Source: Gadus chalcogrammus
Taxonomy: Eukaryota > Chordata > Actinopteri > Gadiformes > Gadidae
DNA length: 64,000 nt
Direction: 5' to 3'
Assembly (NCBI RefSeq): GCF_026213295.1
Contig: NC_079417.1
Span: forward strand, 2,483,100-2,547,099
The position numbers were made by a program, and so were the translations under genes. Positions 1 to 12,182 of this stretch are shown here, in pieces. Below the pieces are notes generated by a model that saw only the letters and a list, made by a program, of their open reading frames with translations, made no database searches and had not been told where the DNA came from. Position 1 is the stretch's first letter. Each line of letters starts with the position of its first letter.

Positions 1-1060
1 TTATTCACGCTTCTAGCTTAATTAATGTCATGATGGGAATTTGAAACTTTAATCTTCGTCAAATAACTAAGTTAAAAAGGATTAGTTTAGGACGAGATAA
101 GTTCCAAGAAACAAACTTGTGTTTTCTTGTTTGTGTTTTTTCGCATTTTTTGGCAAGATAATCTGCATAAAATGTATATGGACCCCTCTCTCGATTGATT
201 GTATGGTTCAGTGTTGGATCCAGTTTTCAGCTCAGAGCGTGCTCATCCTCCAGTCGGTGCGCATACAAGCAGAACGGATGGTGAACTGTCGGTAGAGAAA
301 AAGTGCAGACAATTATTCACCCAGTTTATCGAGAGAAATGTTAACATTTATTCACAGATCTTCTTTTGGTGCCCAGACTTTAAAGTTTGATGCCTCTTTT
401 ATTTAAAAGATGTCTTTCATTAACATATGGTGTATTTTAAGATCAAATCAATACGATTTCCATCTCACTCGCTTGAACGCCTGGCCGAGGGTGGCTTGAC
501 GAGGCTGGCTGCTAGCGCCAGCTTCAGGGGCTGTGGCAGCTCGTTCCTGCGGGCTTGCTACCAAATATTTTGCCTAAGTGCTGACCGCTGCCAAGGCGGT
601 GATCCCTCGGCAGTGAGGCTCCAGCGGGAGACAGACGCAGTCAACAATCCCTTTCTCCTCCATGTCGTGGTTCAGTCTACTTCAGATTGATGTGGACGTG
701 TCAGAACCAGAGACGTCGGAGAACCCTACGCGGTTTGAGATTTATAATATCGTCTGGAGGCTCACACAGCTTTTGGCCGTGATAATATATATTATATGTA
801 AGGCTGGGGGTAAACAATTATTTTATAGATTAGTCGACTAATCTAATGACTAATTGGACGATTATCTATTTTTCTGTTGCTCGATTAATAAAAACCATAA
901 TGTATCTCAAATAAATACCAAAAAAATCTTAATAATATACTTTATTTAATACGGAAACCGTAAAGGGACATGAAAAAAAAATGTTTTAAACGTTTCTCGT
1001 GAGCACGAGAAAGTATTTTGTGCGCACGAGAAAGTATCGTACGCATATCACTGGCAGTGT

Positions 1061-1107
<47 letters not shown>

Positions 1108-1516
1108 CTTTAAATGTGAATAAGTGCACATGTAAATCTCGATTTTATTTTAATAAAGTATTGATTGTTCAGCATAATGCAGTCTAGTGATTTGGGGTAA
1201 CGTCTGTGAAGTGTCCCTACCAAAGCTGAGACCAAACTTACGCCCATGGAATAAGGTACCCATCCTGTCAAGAATTGGTGGCCGCTTCATTCCGACCATA
1301 TTCCGACCTATAAGGCACACTAACCATCTCGTAGTTGGAGGCAAAAGAGTATACTCGCTCCAATAGTGCGAGATAAAAAATATAGCACATTCATTTTAAT
1401 GATTTTAGCTTGTGTGTGCCCGTGCCCGCGATAAATCACACACAAGCTAAAATCAGAGACTAGACTGACACGCACGCTATCGCTCGCTCTCCTCGCTCGT
1501 CCACCTACTCGCTGAC

Positions 1517-1600
<84 letters not shown>

Positions 1601-2330
1601 CAGTGATATGCGCACAATATTTCCCCGTGCTCATGAGATACTTTCTCGTGCGCACGAGATACTTTCTCGTTTGAGATGCTCCAACATTGCTGTCGTGCTC
1701 TTGTGATATGCCAACTCCATTTGGCAGAGAGTACAAATCACAACACCTTTCCGTTTAGGACTTAACTTGAAGTATTTCCATACCTTTGATGATTTTGTGC
1801 GCGGACATCTTCCTTTTTTTCCTTTATTTTCCTTTATTGTGTCGACGACACGTCATCGACGCGTCGCTACAACTCTAATTATATGATATAGATATCCATG
1901 TATAACATGATATTATTTAGATATTGAGCTCCGGGACTCCCGTGTGTTCTAGAATATTTACAGAACACGGCTAAAGGCTGTGTGCGCCTCGCCATACACC
2001 ACCATAAACAGAGCGCTTGGTACCGTGGCTGCAAGCTGCTCAGGGCCACACCCCCATCCTCCTCCTTGACCCGCCTCTCTCTTCCTCATTTGCTTTAAAG
2101 CTAGAGACACCGAAACGGCGCATTTGGGGGAAGCTCATTGTGCGACTGGCTCGTAGTGGCTGTAAATCTGCACCACGGCTGTATTTCGGGAACGTCTTCA
2201 AAAACTGTGTTTGGGGCCTAGTAATATCTATATTAAAGCATCCATAAAGTACCATGGGACCTTTAAATCGCCTACATTATTTTAAGCATTATTTTTTCTG
2301 TGATTAATTAATCGAATTAATTAATTAATA
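1..2330 (+). repeat. Copy A of a duplicated composite repeat block
   Basis: This block matches 41233-44275 (copy B) in direct orientation almost throughout. Base 1 corresponds to about 41233, so the block probably starts before the window. Copy A lacks about 656 bp present in copy B (41795-42450), including the left TTAA inverted terminus of the embedded element; the join is at about 574. The right terminus (CCATGGGACCTTTAA) is at 2253-2267. The short open frames in it occur in both copies and look like no known protein. It is a decayed transposon composite. Confidence 0.85.
799..1877. mobile_element. hAT-type element nested in copy A
   Basis: The element is flanked by the 8-bp direct repeat ATTATATG (791-798 and 1878-1885), the target duplication length typical of hAT transposons. 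The ends are imperfect inverted repeats (TAAGGCTGGGG and TAGAGCTGTAG read inward). The interior has (TG)n near 1068-1106 and (CA)n near 1519-1598. The counterpart in copy B sits at the same site with the same target duplication, so the two copies descend from one insertion. Confidence 0.75.
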
Positions 2331-3498
2331 GTCTGGGGTCAAAAGGAGCCGGCACCACGCCGCTTATGAGATAACAAAAAGTTAATGTGTATTTCTCTCA
2401 TAACTTTTTGTCATTATTAAAGAGAGGCCTGATTCTCAGATATGCAGGTTGGATGGCTACGCTGTAGGTCTGGGAAGAACTTCAGGCCAAAATCTTGCAA
2501 GCGAGCCGCTGGGTGCAGGTGCAACGAGATGGAGCACTTGCTGAGTCATTTCCTGTAGGGCTGGAGCCACAGGTTGTAGCGTATGCGTCCTTTGAGACCC
2601 CCTTTGATATATAAGAGACCTCAAAGTACAGCTTACTTAAATGTTGTCGACCTGCAGTAACCTATTGCATCACTTCCTTTAGGGCTTCGGCCTCCTAATT
2701 GATCATTGTAGTATAATTGAATGCCCTCTTTCATATATATGATACCTCCACCACTGGGACGTGGCAACAATTCTCCAAATCCATATGGGGAGGGGGGGGT
2801 GATGCTTGTGGACAGTAGGGTTGTACACTAGACATAAATAGGAAGCAAACTCAGGAGAAGGAATGACCTCTCACAAATATATATTTAATAAATTGTTTCA
2901 ATTAACCCTGCCTTGTTAAATCATTGAGCTTGGTGTTTTGCTTTCAAAAATAGGTTATAGAAGAAGTCTAAACTGCAGAAAATAAAAACATCCAAGCTGC
3001 CTTTTAAGGATACCTTGGAATATCTGTCTATTTTTTAACCATCGGACCCTAGTTTACGACAAAAACAACACAATGGACGGCAGCTCCTTTGCCGTGTGGT
3101 TTTTAGAGCCATGTAAGGATTAGATTAGAGGGGCTGGTCGATAGCAACCACCATAGCAACCATGACGGTCAAGTGACTGGATGCAACCCCGTTGAAAAAA
3201 ATTTAATACCACCCTACACACTGAGGAGAATAATGATATTTAAATTATTATGACCATGTCATTATAGTCTTTATTTGCATGGGTTTACATTTCGTTCTGT
3301 GTAGCATGGAAAAATCTGAGAAACACTCCCATTCAGAATGCATTGGTTTACATTTCGTTCTTTGGAGCACAGTTATTTTTATTTATTTATTTATTTTCAG
3401 TTTTTGTGGAGGTGCTTCAAAGATGCTAATTTTTCTGCAATAATCCAAAATCCAATGGAAAAACCCGTTGGCTTTTTGTCAAGGGAATCCCAGGTCGG
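2331..3498. other. Intergenic stretch with no recognised feature
   Basis: I see no convincing exon, RNA gene or complete repeat here. The stretch is AT-rich with short simple runs, such as ATTT repeats near 3374-3398. Confidence 0.5.
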
Positions 3499-4567
3499 GA
3501 CTCTCTAAATCGACGCCACTTCGACCTGGGCGGGACTTTACGTCCTACGTCACTCGCTATGTGCATGTGAGAAAGGTTTTGGCTTTTAGTGTCTATGGGT
3601 TGGTAATAACGGTTCTGATGATTTTTCTGATGGAAAAGTGGTCTTTTATTTCCATAATCTTTGTTCAGTGAACGCATAAACCCGTTTGTTAGTTAGCAGT
3701 TAAACAAAATGCAATCTCTTTGTTTACAGTTACCAACGACCAACGTTTAAAGACTGATGATTGGGGGTTCGATTCCCTAGTGATGCAAGGTTTTTTCTTT
3801 CATTTTGGACTGCACACACATCGCGAGTGACGGATACTCGCACAATGTACACACATCACTGTCTTTACAATTTCTAGGCAACCGAAGTTTGAAGATTGTC
3901 AAGTGGTTAACTCTTGAACTAAGACCTGATGGGTTAGTGGTCAGAGAACAACTCATTGTTACTGGGGTTAAGGTTAGGGTAACGGTAAGGGTAAGACACA
4001 AAGTGTTTTTGCAACACAATATTTCTTACAATAACAAAGTTCAATGTTTTGATGACTCCAGTAGGAAACTTAAGATACCTAGAGAAATGCCTGAGTGCTC
4101 ACAAAACATCAACAAGTCAGCAGTGTGGTAGGCTACAGGGTGATCATTTCTGATATACAGTACAAAAGCTGAAACTATTAGCCAGGAGTGGGAAAGATGC
4201 AGACGCAGACGTGGGAAGCAATAAGACGCACCAACACACAGTTGCCTGTTGCAAAGTGGTTCAGAGTTTAATATAAATAGTTAGGGTTAGCTTGTATGGC
4301 GTTATCTGGTATGGCTATAGTCTAATGTTAGCTTTGTTCGTGTTGTTTCGTCATGTCATTTGTTGAAATATAGCCTATCATCACAGACTGTAGGAATGTC
4401 ACCCACCCTCCATCGCGTACGACACTGACGCTCGTAATCCTGTAGTGCAAGGGAGTTCATTCATAGATCCCTGAGACAAACGGCTACGCGCACACATGCA
4501 CACCCATAGCGAGTGACGTAGGACGTAAAGTCCCGCCCATGTCGAAGTGGCGTCGATTTAGAGAGTC
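3499..4567. repeat. Widely spaced inverted repeat, 63-bp arms
   Basis: Bases 3499-3561 are the reverse complement of 4505-4567 with one mismatch in 63. The arms enclose about 940 bp with no recognised protein. It could be the inner part of terminal inverted repeats of a decayed DNA transposon or two opposed copies of one short element. No target duplication was identified. Confidence 0.7.
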
Positions 4568-4891
4568 CCACCCATAGACATCATATAGGTGTCTATGGTC
4601 CCACCCAGGTCGACGCTCACTTCCGGGTTGGCCAACATACGTCATCCCTCCACCACTCTATACTGTAAACACATGTTCAAGTTGAATGATAATGCATGAA
4701 TCTATTCATGCTATTCATGACAATTATTTTGTCCATGGTGGATCCAGATCTGTTCCGGAGCATTTCTGCACCTCGGGCAACAGCGCAGGGTTGCCAGGTC
4801 CTACCTGCAAAAAACGTCCTGCCCACATACCGTTCAAAATCCACCCAAAATGTCCTAGAAGCAGCCCAAGTTGTTAATAAATGCGAAATGC

Positions 4892-4892
<1 letters not shown>

Positions 4893-4938
<46 letters not shown>

Positions 4939-4982
4939 GCGTGTGTGTGTGTTAGCGTGCGTGCGTGCGTGTGTGTGTGCTT
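4893..4982. repeat. (TG)n microsatellite, interrupted
   Basis: A TG dinucleotide tract with GC and TTAG interruptions. The open frames across it are products of the simple repeat. Confidence 0.9.
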
Positions 4983-5189
4983 AGCACGCTATTTTATGTT
5001 GAAATGCGACGTAATCCAGTGTTCACGAAAACGTACACTGTCAACGTATGCTTTTGGCGACTGGGTTGGCTCTCAGATAAACGTGTTTATCAAACAAGAT
5101 GATATTGTTGCGTCACAGGGTTACAGGGTTACAATGTTATTCATGTTACATTGTCATTGTACAAAGTCTGACAGAATTTACACCTTGAT

Positions 5190-5385
5190 CTAAAGCGTCA
5201 CAGGGTTTGGGAGGAAAGGGCGGGCCTTCTGAGAGGGGGTTCCGGGGGTTTCTTTCCGGGCGGGAGTTTTGGTTGTTGTAGTTTTCCGGTGGAGCTGTGC
5301 CTGCCTGTCCGATTGTGGAATCCAATAAACCTGCTATCAAGCTTACTTCGTTCAATGCCTCGCCTGTGGTTATTACAATATCATT
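5190..5385 (+). other. Possible LTR remnant
   Basis: A GC-rich stretch is followed by CCAATAAACCTGC (polyadenylation signal AATAAA) and ends near GTGGTTATTACA, a layout resembling the 3' part of a retroelement LTR. No partner LTR or coding region lies nearby, so this is tentative. Confidence 0.25.
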
Positions 5386-5546
5386 AAAAGTTACATAAAT
5401 TAACGGTTTAATAACACAAACGCAGGAAACACGTGAGCTGCTAGTTTAGCGAAAGCAGCGTCCCTAGCAACCTGACGTCGTTGAAACATGCGAGTGAGCC
5501 GATTAAATCTTCCCAATAACTATAAAACTAAAGATCAGACACAATT

Positions 5547-5801
5547 ACTGACTGAAGATTATGCAAGTAAAAAGTATATTTCTCGCTAGAAATGTTATTA
5601 GAAACACGTTTAACGGTGAATCGATCCTAAAATATTGCATTTCCAATTCAGATAATAAAGATTAATAAAAATCATACACATTCACTGACTGAAGATTATG
5701 CAAGGAAAATGTACATTTCTCGCTAGAAATGTCATTAGAAACACGTTTAATGGTGTATCTGTCCTAAAATATTGCATTTCCCATTCAGATAATAACGATT
5801 A
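5547..5801. repeat. Two-copy direct repeat, period 137 bp
   Basis: The unit beginning ACTGACTGAAGATTATGCAA at 5547 recurs at 5684 with a few substitutions and covers a conserved segment ending ATAATAA(A/C)GATTAAT. About 45 bp around 5651-5695 also occurs in the C2/C3 repeat units (22403-22447) and, inverted, in C1 (about 10352-10396). Confidence 0.8.
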
Positions 5802-5890
5802 ATATGGCTACGTAACAATTTCACCAAATGCTAGGAGAACGTATCGCCCCCTGTTGGTGCTATTCCCCCATTCATGTCCATGAGAAGGAC

Positions 5891-5940
5891 GCGTGTTCAG
5901 GGTGACGCTTTGGTCAGGCAAAGCGTGACCCTGAACACGC
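5891..5940. repeat. Short near-perfect palindrome
   Basis: The arms 5891-5912 and 5919-5940 are 22 bp each with one mismatch and a 6-bp loop. It could form a hairpin or be a miniature inverted-repeat element. No gene contact is evident. Confidence 0.8.
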
Positions 5941-6211
5941 CTTGCGATGTGGACAGACGTATCTATTTTACGCCTTGGCGTGATACCGGGAGAGGGTTAG
6001 CTAGGCGCGTCCCGAGCAACCACGAGCGTCCACGAGCGGCCCCGAGACTTCAGAATGTCGTTATTTGCATGACCGCTAGAGGCGCTACATTTTGATACGC
6101 TCCAGTGGGTCGTAATTTGGAGCGGTACAAACGACCAATGCGGTCGTATTTTCTAGGAGGACAGGCTGTCAAATTAACTTATGCATCTCCTCAAAACAAT
6201 TAGACAATTAC

Positions 6212-6803
6212 CTTGTAGCGTTTCTTCAGGTTTTCCCACTTCTTTGAGGCCTGCTGTGGGGTTACACGTCCCTCCAAACCCAGTTCTTTTACCAATTGCC
6301 TGTGTCATAAAAAAAAATTAAGGGTTAGTTATATTAATTAATGAAAAAGCCTAAAAAAACACTGACTGTTTGTATGCGGTGAAGCAACTTTACTCACTCC
6401 CAAAGTGCTTTCGACGCACTTTTGGACCGGAGAAACTTGGCGTCGTTGGTGGTCCTGAACGCTATCACTGTCCTCACTTCCTGAGGATACCCTGGAACGA
6501 TAAATGGATCATATGATATCCAGATCACGCTAAACATGCAATCAAATGGGCGAAATGGGACATGAAAGTAGGGCAAGTGTTGACATGGAACTATCCATGT
6601 TGCGGAGATCGCGAGCTAATTCGCTAACTAGCGATTAGTGCATGACAATTCAACCCGCGGTGGTTATGTATCTGGTTATAACGAATGTCTATAATGCATT
6701 GAAACTATATTTCGATAATGCAATGGTTATCAGAATTGTATTATCTTTATTAACGAAGGAATTACTTACATTTGTGGCTCGGTGACTTCCCGTATGCTGC
6801 CAT
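6212..6803 (-). CDS. Myb/SANT-like DNA-binding protein, first three coding exons
   Basis: Three minus-strand exons join in phase: 6803-6770 (ATG, 11 codons plus 1 base), 6491-6398 and 6299-6212. Each junction is canonical: GTAAGT and GTGAGT donors, CAG acceptors, and a GTAATT donor after the third exon. The joined 72 residues start MAAYGKSPSHKW and contain FRTTNDAKFLRSK followed by ALWEQLVKELGLEG and QASKKWENLKKRYK. This last part is typical of Myb/SANT-like domains in fish genes that are often derived from transposon accessory proteins. The third-exon donor means the protein continues to lower coordinates, but I found no convincing next exon. Intact splice signals argue for a functional or recently functional gene. 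Nuclear DNA binding is inferred from the family. Confidence 0.7.
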
Positions 6804-8156
6804 CTCGCCGAGAATGTTTCTCAAATGGTTAATACCGGTTAACACCGGTTTATAAAAGGAACACATTCTCACATTGAACTCACATTTATCCACCATTCTC
6901 TAAGCATTTTTAAAACGAATGACTGCATTACTTGGCAGGGGATAAATATAACATTACATATATAATATTACTAATATAATGTATTAGTATAAAGCTTATT
7001 TTTAATCTGGAGTCACTAGAACATGGAAGATCTGGATATCATACGACATGAGCCCGGCAGCTCCCCGACCGTGGGCCGCCCGCAGTCGGTGCCCATCGAG
7101 GGTGCCCATCGAAAATCTCAATTTTGAGGGGATGTTAGCCCTCCCCCTTACCCCTCAAGCTACCTTAAAGTGGTATTGGGACGTTGCTCCACGGCGCATG
7201 CACGCGCAACAGCGAGGGCTAGGGCTGAGATTTTCTTTGGAGCAAAGGAATGAGATTCAACCTAAGACTATGATAACGCAGTGCCTGTTTTGTGGTGATA
7301 ATGCCCTCACATTACGGACTGTCATCCCATTACTGCCTGACCTTCACTTTATTCCCCTTCTATAATTTTATTCCATCCAGTGCCTGGAAAATGGGTTTAA
7401 TACGTTTAAAAGGAACCTCTAGATTGTATCTCACAACAACACAGTGAAGGCAGTCACCAATCGATCCATCTAGTGGAGGGGTACAGCCTGCAGGACCGGC
7501 CAATCCAGCCAATATACTGTTTCAAACTGCACCGACAACATCATCAGTCTACAAAAGAAAACTCAAGAAAAAAAGGTATGTCAAATTTATTAAATATTAT
7601 TTTTGTATGTGGAGTTTGTGTGTTGGAGAGCTGGTTCAAGCAGCCTCACCTGGCCCGTGTCAGACTGATCGCTCCAGGACTGGGTGAGGCTGTACACACC
7701 TGTGAGACATTGGCCTAATCAAGGCGCGCACCACTAAACCATCCATCACCCGACACGCGCCAGAGCTACAGAGGGGGCATGGTCACAACACCTCCTCTGG
7801 CTGGGACATCTTGACAGCTGGCCAATAAATTGGTTTGTACCACTAAGGCTGTGTGTGGAAGGGTCAAAGTAGTCCCCCAAATCACCTGGGGCCGGTTGCA
7901 CCAACTGGGCGTAAGCCTGGTCGTAACTACACCTGGTCGTAACTTGGAACTCGTAACTTTTCACTAAGACCAGGCGTAAATCCTACGCCTGGTCAGGGGC
8001 AGGCGTAGAGTTGAAATTCCAGGCTGTTTCTATAGCAATTACATCCAATCCAATGCAGCTTTACCACCATCCTTGCAACGCTTCGTTGCAAGGATAAAAA
8101 CAACTCTCTCCAATTATCAAACACAGTATTCCTGTATTAAATGCAAATGAAGTTGA
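6804..8156. other. Intergenic stretch, short repeats only
   Basis: I see no gene. Bases 7107-7230 contain short opposed segments (GAAAATCTCA / TGAGATTTTC), and 7888-8015 has opposed CCTGGTCGTAA / ACGCCTGGTC motifs, both suggestive of small decayed inverted-repeat elements. The open frames here have no family features. Confidence 0.4.
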
Positions 8157-8264
<108 letters not shown>

Positions 8265-8905
8265 CGAGAATTTGAAAGCCTTAACCAAAGTCAAGTCAAC
8301 AAGATGATTTGTGGCGGTCTTCAGGTGTCCGTGGAACAAAGTGCCTGACAGAGTTGCAGAGGGACATGTTGGGGCCTTCCTGTCTTCCAGAGAACAGGGG
8401 GAATCGCACAGCTGGAATGTAAACACAGGGGCAGCTGAGGACAGGTGCATCATGGGTAAATAACTGAACTGCAGGGGCACGGGCGTGGGCAGGGGAAATG
8501 AGTTGTTTGAAGTCTGGGGCCGTGAATGCCAGTGTGTTCTGCCCATGTGTTACTATTTAGGCATCAAAGGAAGCTTGAGTCCCCAGCTATTGCATTATGG
8601 GTTCAAAGCTAGCTCGCGCTAACGCAATTGATACGATAAAGCCTTCCATCATAATCCATTTATGATTGATCATATATCATATTTAACATTAATAAATATT
8701 AATATATACATATAAGATAAAGGTATGGATATGAAACAAAATTTATATTATTTATGTATTTCATATTTATCTTGTGGATCATGGTACCCTCAGACACCCA
8801 TAACAGCATCTCAGGGTTAGCAGGTCATGTGACCCGATACACCGGCCTTCTAGAACCTTCCAGCTTCTCTAGTCGTCCTCCCTCTGCCCAGCGATGAACC
8901 TCGCT

Positions 8906-9174
8906 GCCTCGTGCCCACTGCCTCCGTCCGTTGACAGATCCCCATTGACTTTGAATGGGGACGGACACGCAATGCATTGTGGGTCCGTGCGTCGAAGGCT
9001 CCGTCAAAAAGTTGAAAAATTTTCCACTTTTTCGGCAGCGACGGATCCGTCATCCAATCGGAACACGTATGCAAATGTGTGAAATGTCTCGGGCTCTGAC
9101 GACCCTGGAAACCTCCCCCATCCGTCAGACACGCCTTCTGAGTCCTTTGACTGACGGTGCAGTGGGCACGAGGC
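8906..9174. mobile_element. MITE-like inverted-repeat element
   Basis: Perfect 16-bp inverted termini (GCCTCGTGCCCACTGC at 8906-8921 and its reverse complement at 9159-9174) bound a 269-bp GC-rich segment with inner opposed CCGTC motifs. Copies sit at corresponding places in C2 (about 20510-20780) and C3 (about 23597-23865). No target duplication was seen. Confidence 0.55.
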
Positions 9175-9649
9175 TGACGGGTGGGGTTGAGGAGGTGGGC
9201 GAGCACTAATGTATCGCCATGGTGATGACCACGTCCTCTGTGGCCTGTGATGGTTTCCTGTGTTCCTGATGGGGTCACCTGACCTGTTTCACTCAGTCAG
9301 TGCCAGGCTGGGTTGGCATTAAATGCGTCGGGATTCAAAACATCTCTTTTCCAATTCCCCAGTTGCGTGTGATCAGCCCTGTTGTAACGGCAGACGCATG
9401 TGCTCATAGACCGGAGGAGGACACACACATCGGGCCACTATAGGAGGCATCCGTCTCCAACAGCGTGCCTTATTTCCATGTTTTAGATGTTATCATTCAT
9501 TCACTGTCTCATCTCTGATTATCTGTCGCGTTATTATGGATAGACATGTGACGCCATGCAACGATCAACGTTTATATTTCCCTAGTGGGATGGATGGATA
9601 ACAACATTATGTTTAAATAGACGTCTTTATGGATGGATGGTTACATAGA

Positions 9650-9960
9650 AGAATAGATGGATGGATGGTTAGATAGAAGTATAGCTGGATGGATGGTTAG
9701 ATAGAAGTATAGATGGATGGATGGTTAGATAGAAGTATAGATGGATGGATGGTTAGATAGAAGTATAGATGGATGGATGGTTAGATAGAAGTATAGATGG
9801 ATGGATGGTTAGATAGAAGTATAGATGGATGGATGGTTAGATAGAAGTATAGATGGATGGATGGTTAGATAGAAGTATAGATGGATGGATGGTTAGATAG
9901 AAGTATAGATGGATGGATGGATGGATGGATGAATGGGTGGATGGAAGGAAGGATAGATGG
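9650..9960. repeat. 28-bp minisatellite (GATGGATGG...TAGAAGTATA)
   Basis: About nine units of a 28-bp repeat of ATGG plus TTAGATAGAAGTATAG type grade into (GGAT)n. C3 has a similar number at about 22880-23125; C2 has only about two near 19995-20050. Confidence 0.9.
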
Positions 9961-10627
9961 ATGAATGTTTAAATAGATGGATGGATGGAAGATGGCTGGA
10001 TGGATAGACGGATGGGGGATGAACGGTCAGAAGGGTGGATAGGGTGGTGGATCGATGGAAGGATGTTTAGATAGCTTGTCTAAACATCCTTGTTCTAATG
10101 AACAAGGATGTGAACAATGATATAATACTAAGACAGCGGTGTCAAACTGACTGTATGCCGAGGCCACAACACACCGAACCCTTCCTTATTGACTTGTCAC
10201 CGGAAGGTAGCTAGTTCGATCCCCCCGGCTCCTCCTAGCTGAGTGTCGAGGGGTTCCTGAACGTCAGTATGTCGTAAAAAGAATCTGCTAAATGCCTTAA
10301 ATGTAAATGGGCAAAAAAACAGTTCTTAAATGGTGGAGAACATCAGATTCTTCAGTCAGTGAATGTGTATGATTTTTATTAATCTTTATTATCTTTCACT
10401 TGGCTTTGTCTTTACGGAGATACTGCGAAACCGGATAGATCGAAACCGTAACGGTTTCGCCTGTTTCGGCTTCGTGTGGACGAGCCCTTATTTGACTCTG
10501 ACTCAGTGACGGTAAATCTTTTATCTGACAATATTTAAATTTGCAGAACAAGTTCCTTGTTCTAATGAAACGAAACTATGTTGACTTGAAACGGGACAAA
10601 CTGTCATCTCAACTGGACACACCTGAC

Positions 10628-11413
<786 letters not shown>

Positions 11414-11498
11414 AAGAATCTGATGTTCTCCACCATTTAAGAACTGTTTTTTTGCCCATTTACATTTAAGGCATTTAGCAGATTCTTTTACGACATAC
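11414..11498. repeat. Start of repeat unit C2, upstream of the retroviral insertion
   Basis: These 85 bp match 22443-22528 in direct orientation. The unit resumes at 19758 after the retrovirus. The bases at the junction, ATAC (11495-11498), are repeated at 19758-19761. Confidence 0.9.
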
Positions 11499-12168
11499 TG
11501 AAGGGAAAAAACGGTCTGTCTAGTTACTGGATCAGATAAAATGAGACGGAGAGGTAATAAAGTCTATCGGCACGAGGACCTTGGATTTATTAAGTAAAGT
11601 GGCAACGGTTATACAGAGTCATAAAGCGTGAGAAATCGAATATGTCTAAGTCCCTAATCAGCGCTGATGGTTCGTCCAGAGCTTCGCCTCCGTGGAAGGT
11701 CTGCTTCAGAAGAAGGTGAAGAGTCTCTCTGTGACACACTCTTATGCTGTATCTTCCTCTTGGTGAGGTGTGTGCGTTTGAGACGTATGTGGTTCTGTGT
11801 GTCTTTGCGTGACCTTGGCTCTCAGGCCCTAGTGTATCTACTCGTGTTCTTCCTGATGGGGGAGCGCCTCAAAGAGTCTCCTGTTTGTGGCCCTCCCGTT
11901 CTGAGGATGAAACAGTGCATTGTCTGAGTGTTTACCATTTGCCTGGCGGAGAAATGGGGCCTTAGCTCTGGCCTCGACCTGACTATGTTATCATGTGTGT
12001 GTTATGTGTTTAAAAGTTGAATGTGACTGCCATGTGTTGTGCTCATCAGGCGTTAAGAGTTGACTATTGTAAGGTGACTGCCATGTGATGTGCTGATCAG
12101 GCTGGGGTAGGAGTTAGCTATATTTATAATGTACATGTGATGTGCTCAGCAGGTTATTTTGCCCAACA
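11499..12168 (-). repeat. 3' LTR of the endogenous retrovirus
   Basis: 670 bp; on reading I see no difference from 19088-19757. On the minus strand it runs TGTTGGG...CCCTTCA with a TATA-like box near its 5' end and AATAAA about 90 bp from its 3' end. An 86-codon plus-strand frame in both LTRs is probably chance. Confidence 0.92.
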
Positions 12169-12182
12169 TATCCCCCTCAAGT
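12169..12182 (-). other. Polypurine tract of the endogenous retrovirus
   Basis: The minus strand reads TTGAGGGGGATA immediately before the 3' LTR, the expected position and composition of a plus-strand priming site. Confidence 0.7.

Noticed and set aside
3960..3994. Interstitial telomere-like GGTTAGGGTAA motifs
   Set aside because: Only a few imperfect units (GGTTAAGGTTAGGGTAACGG), common in fish repeats; not a telomeric array.
8850..9278. 142-codon frame conserved between C1 and C3 (also 23489-23917)
   Set aside because: It is conserved only because the repeat units are copies; the opposite strand is equally open, and it crosses the MITE-like inverted repeat. No domain or splice support.
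9650..9960. Possible CRISPR array (regular 28-bp spacing)
   Set aside because: The whole 28-bp unit repeats with no variable spacers, and the genome is animal; it is a minisatellite. The same holds for 18264-18683 and 30678-30892.
11667..11927. 86-codon plus-strand frame identical at 19256-19516
   Set aside because: It lies in the two LTRs on the strand opposite to the provirus; identity reflects LTR identity, not coding constraint.
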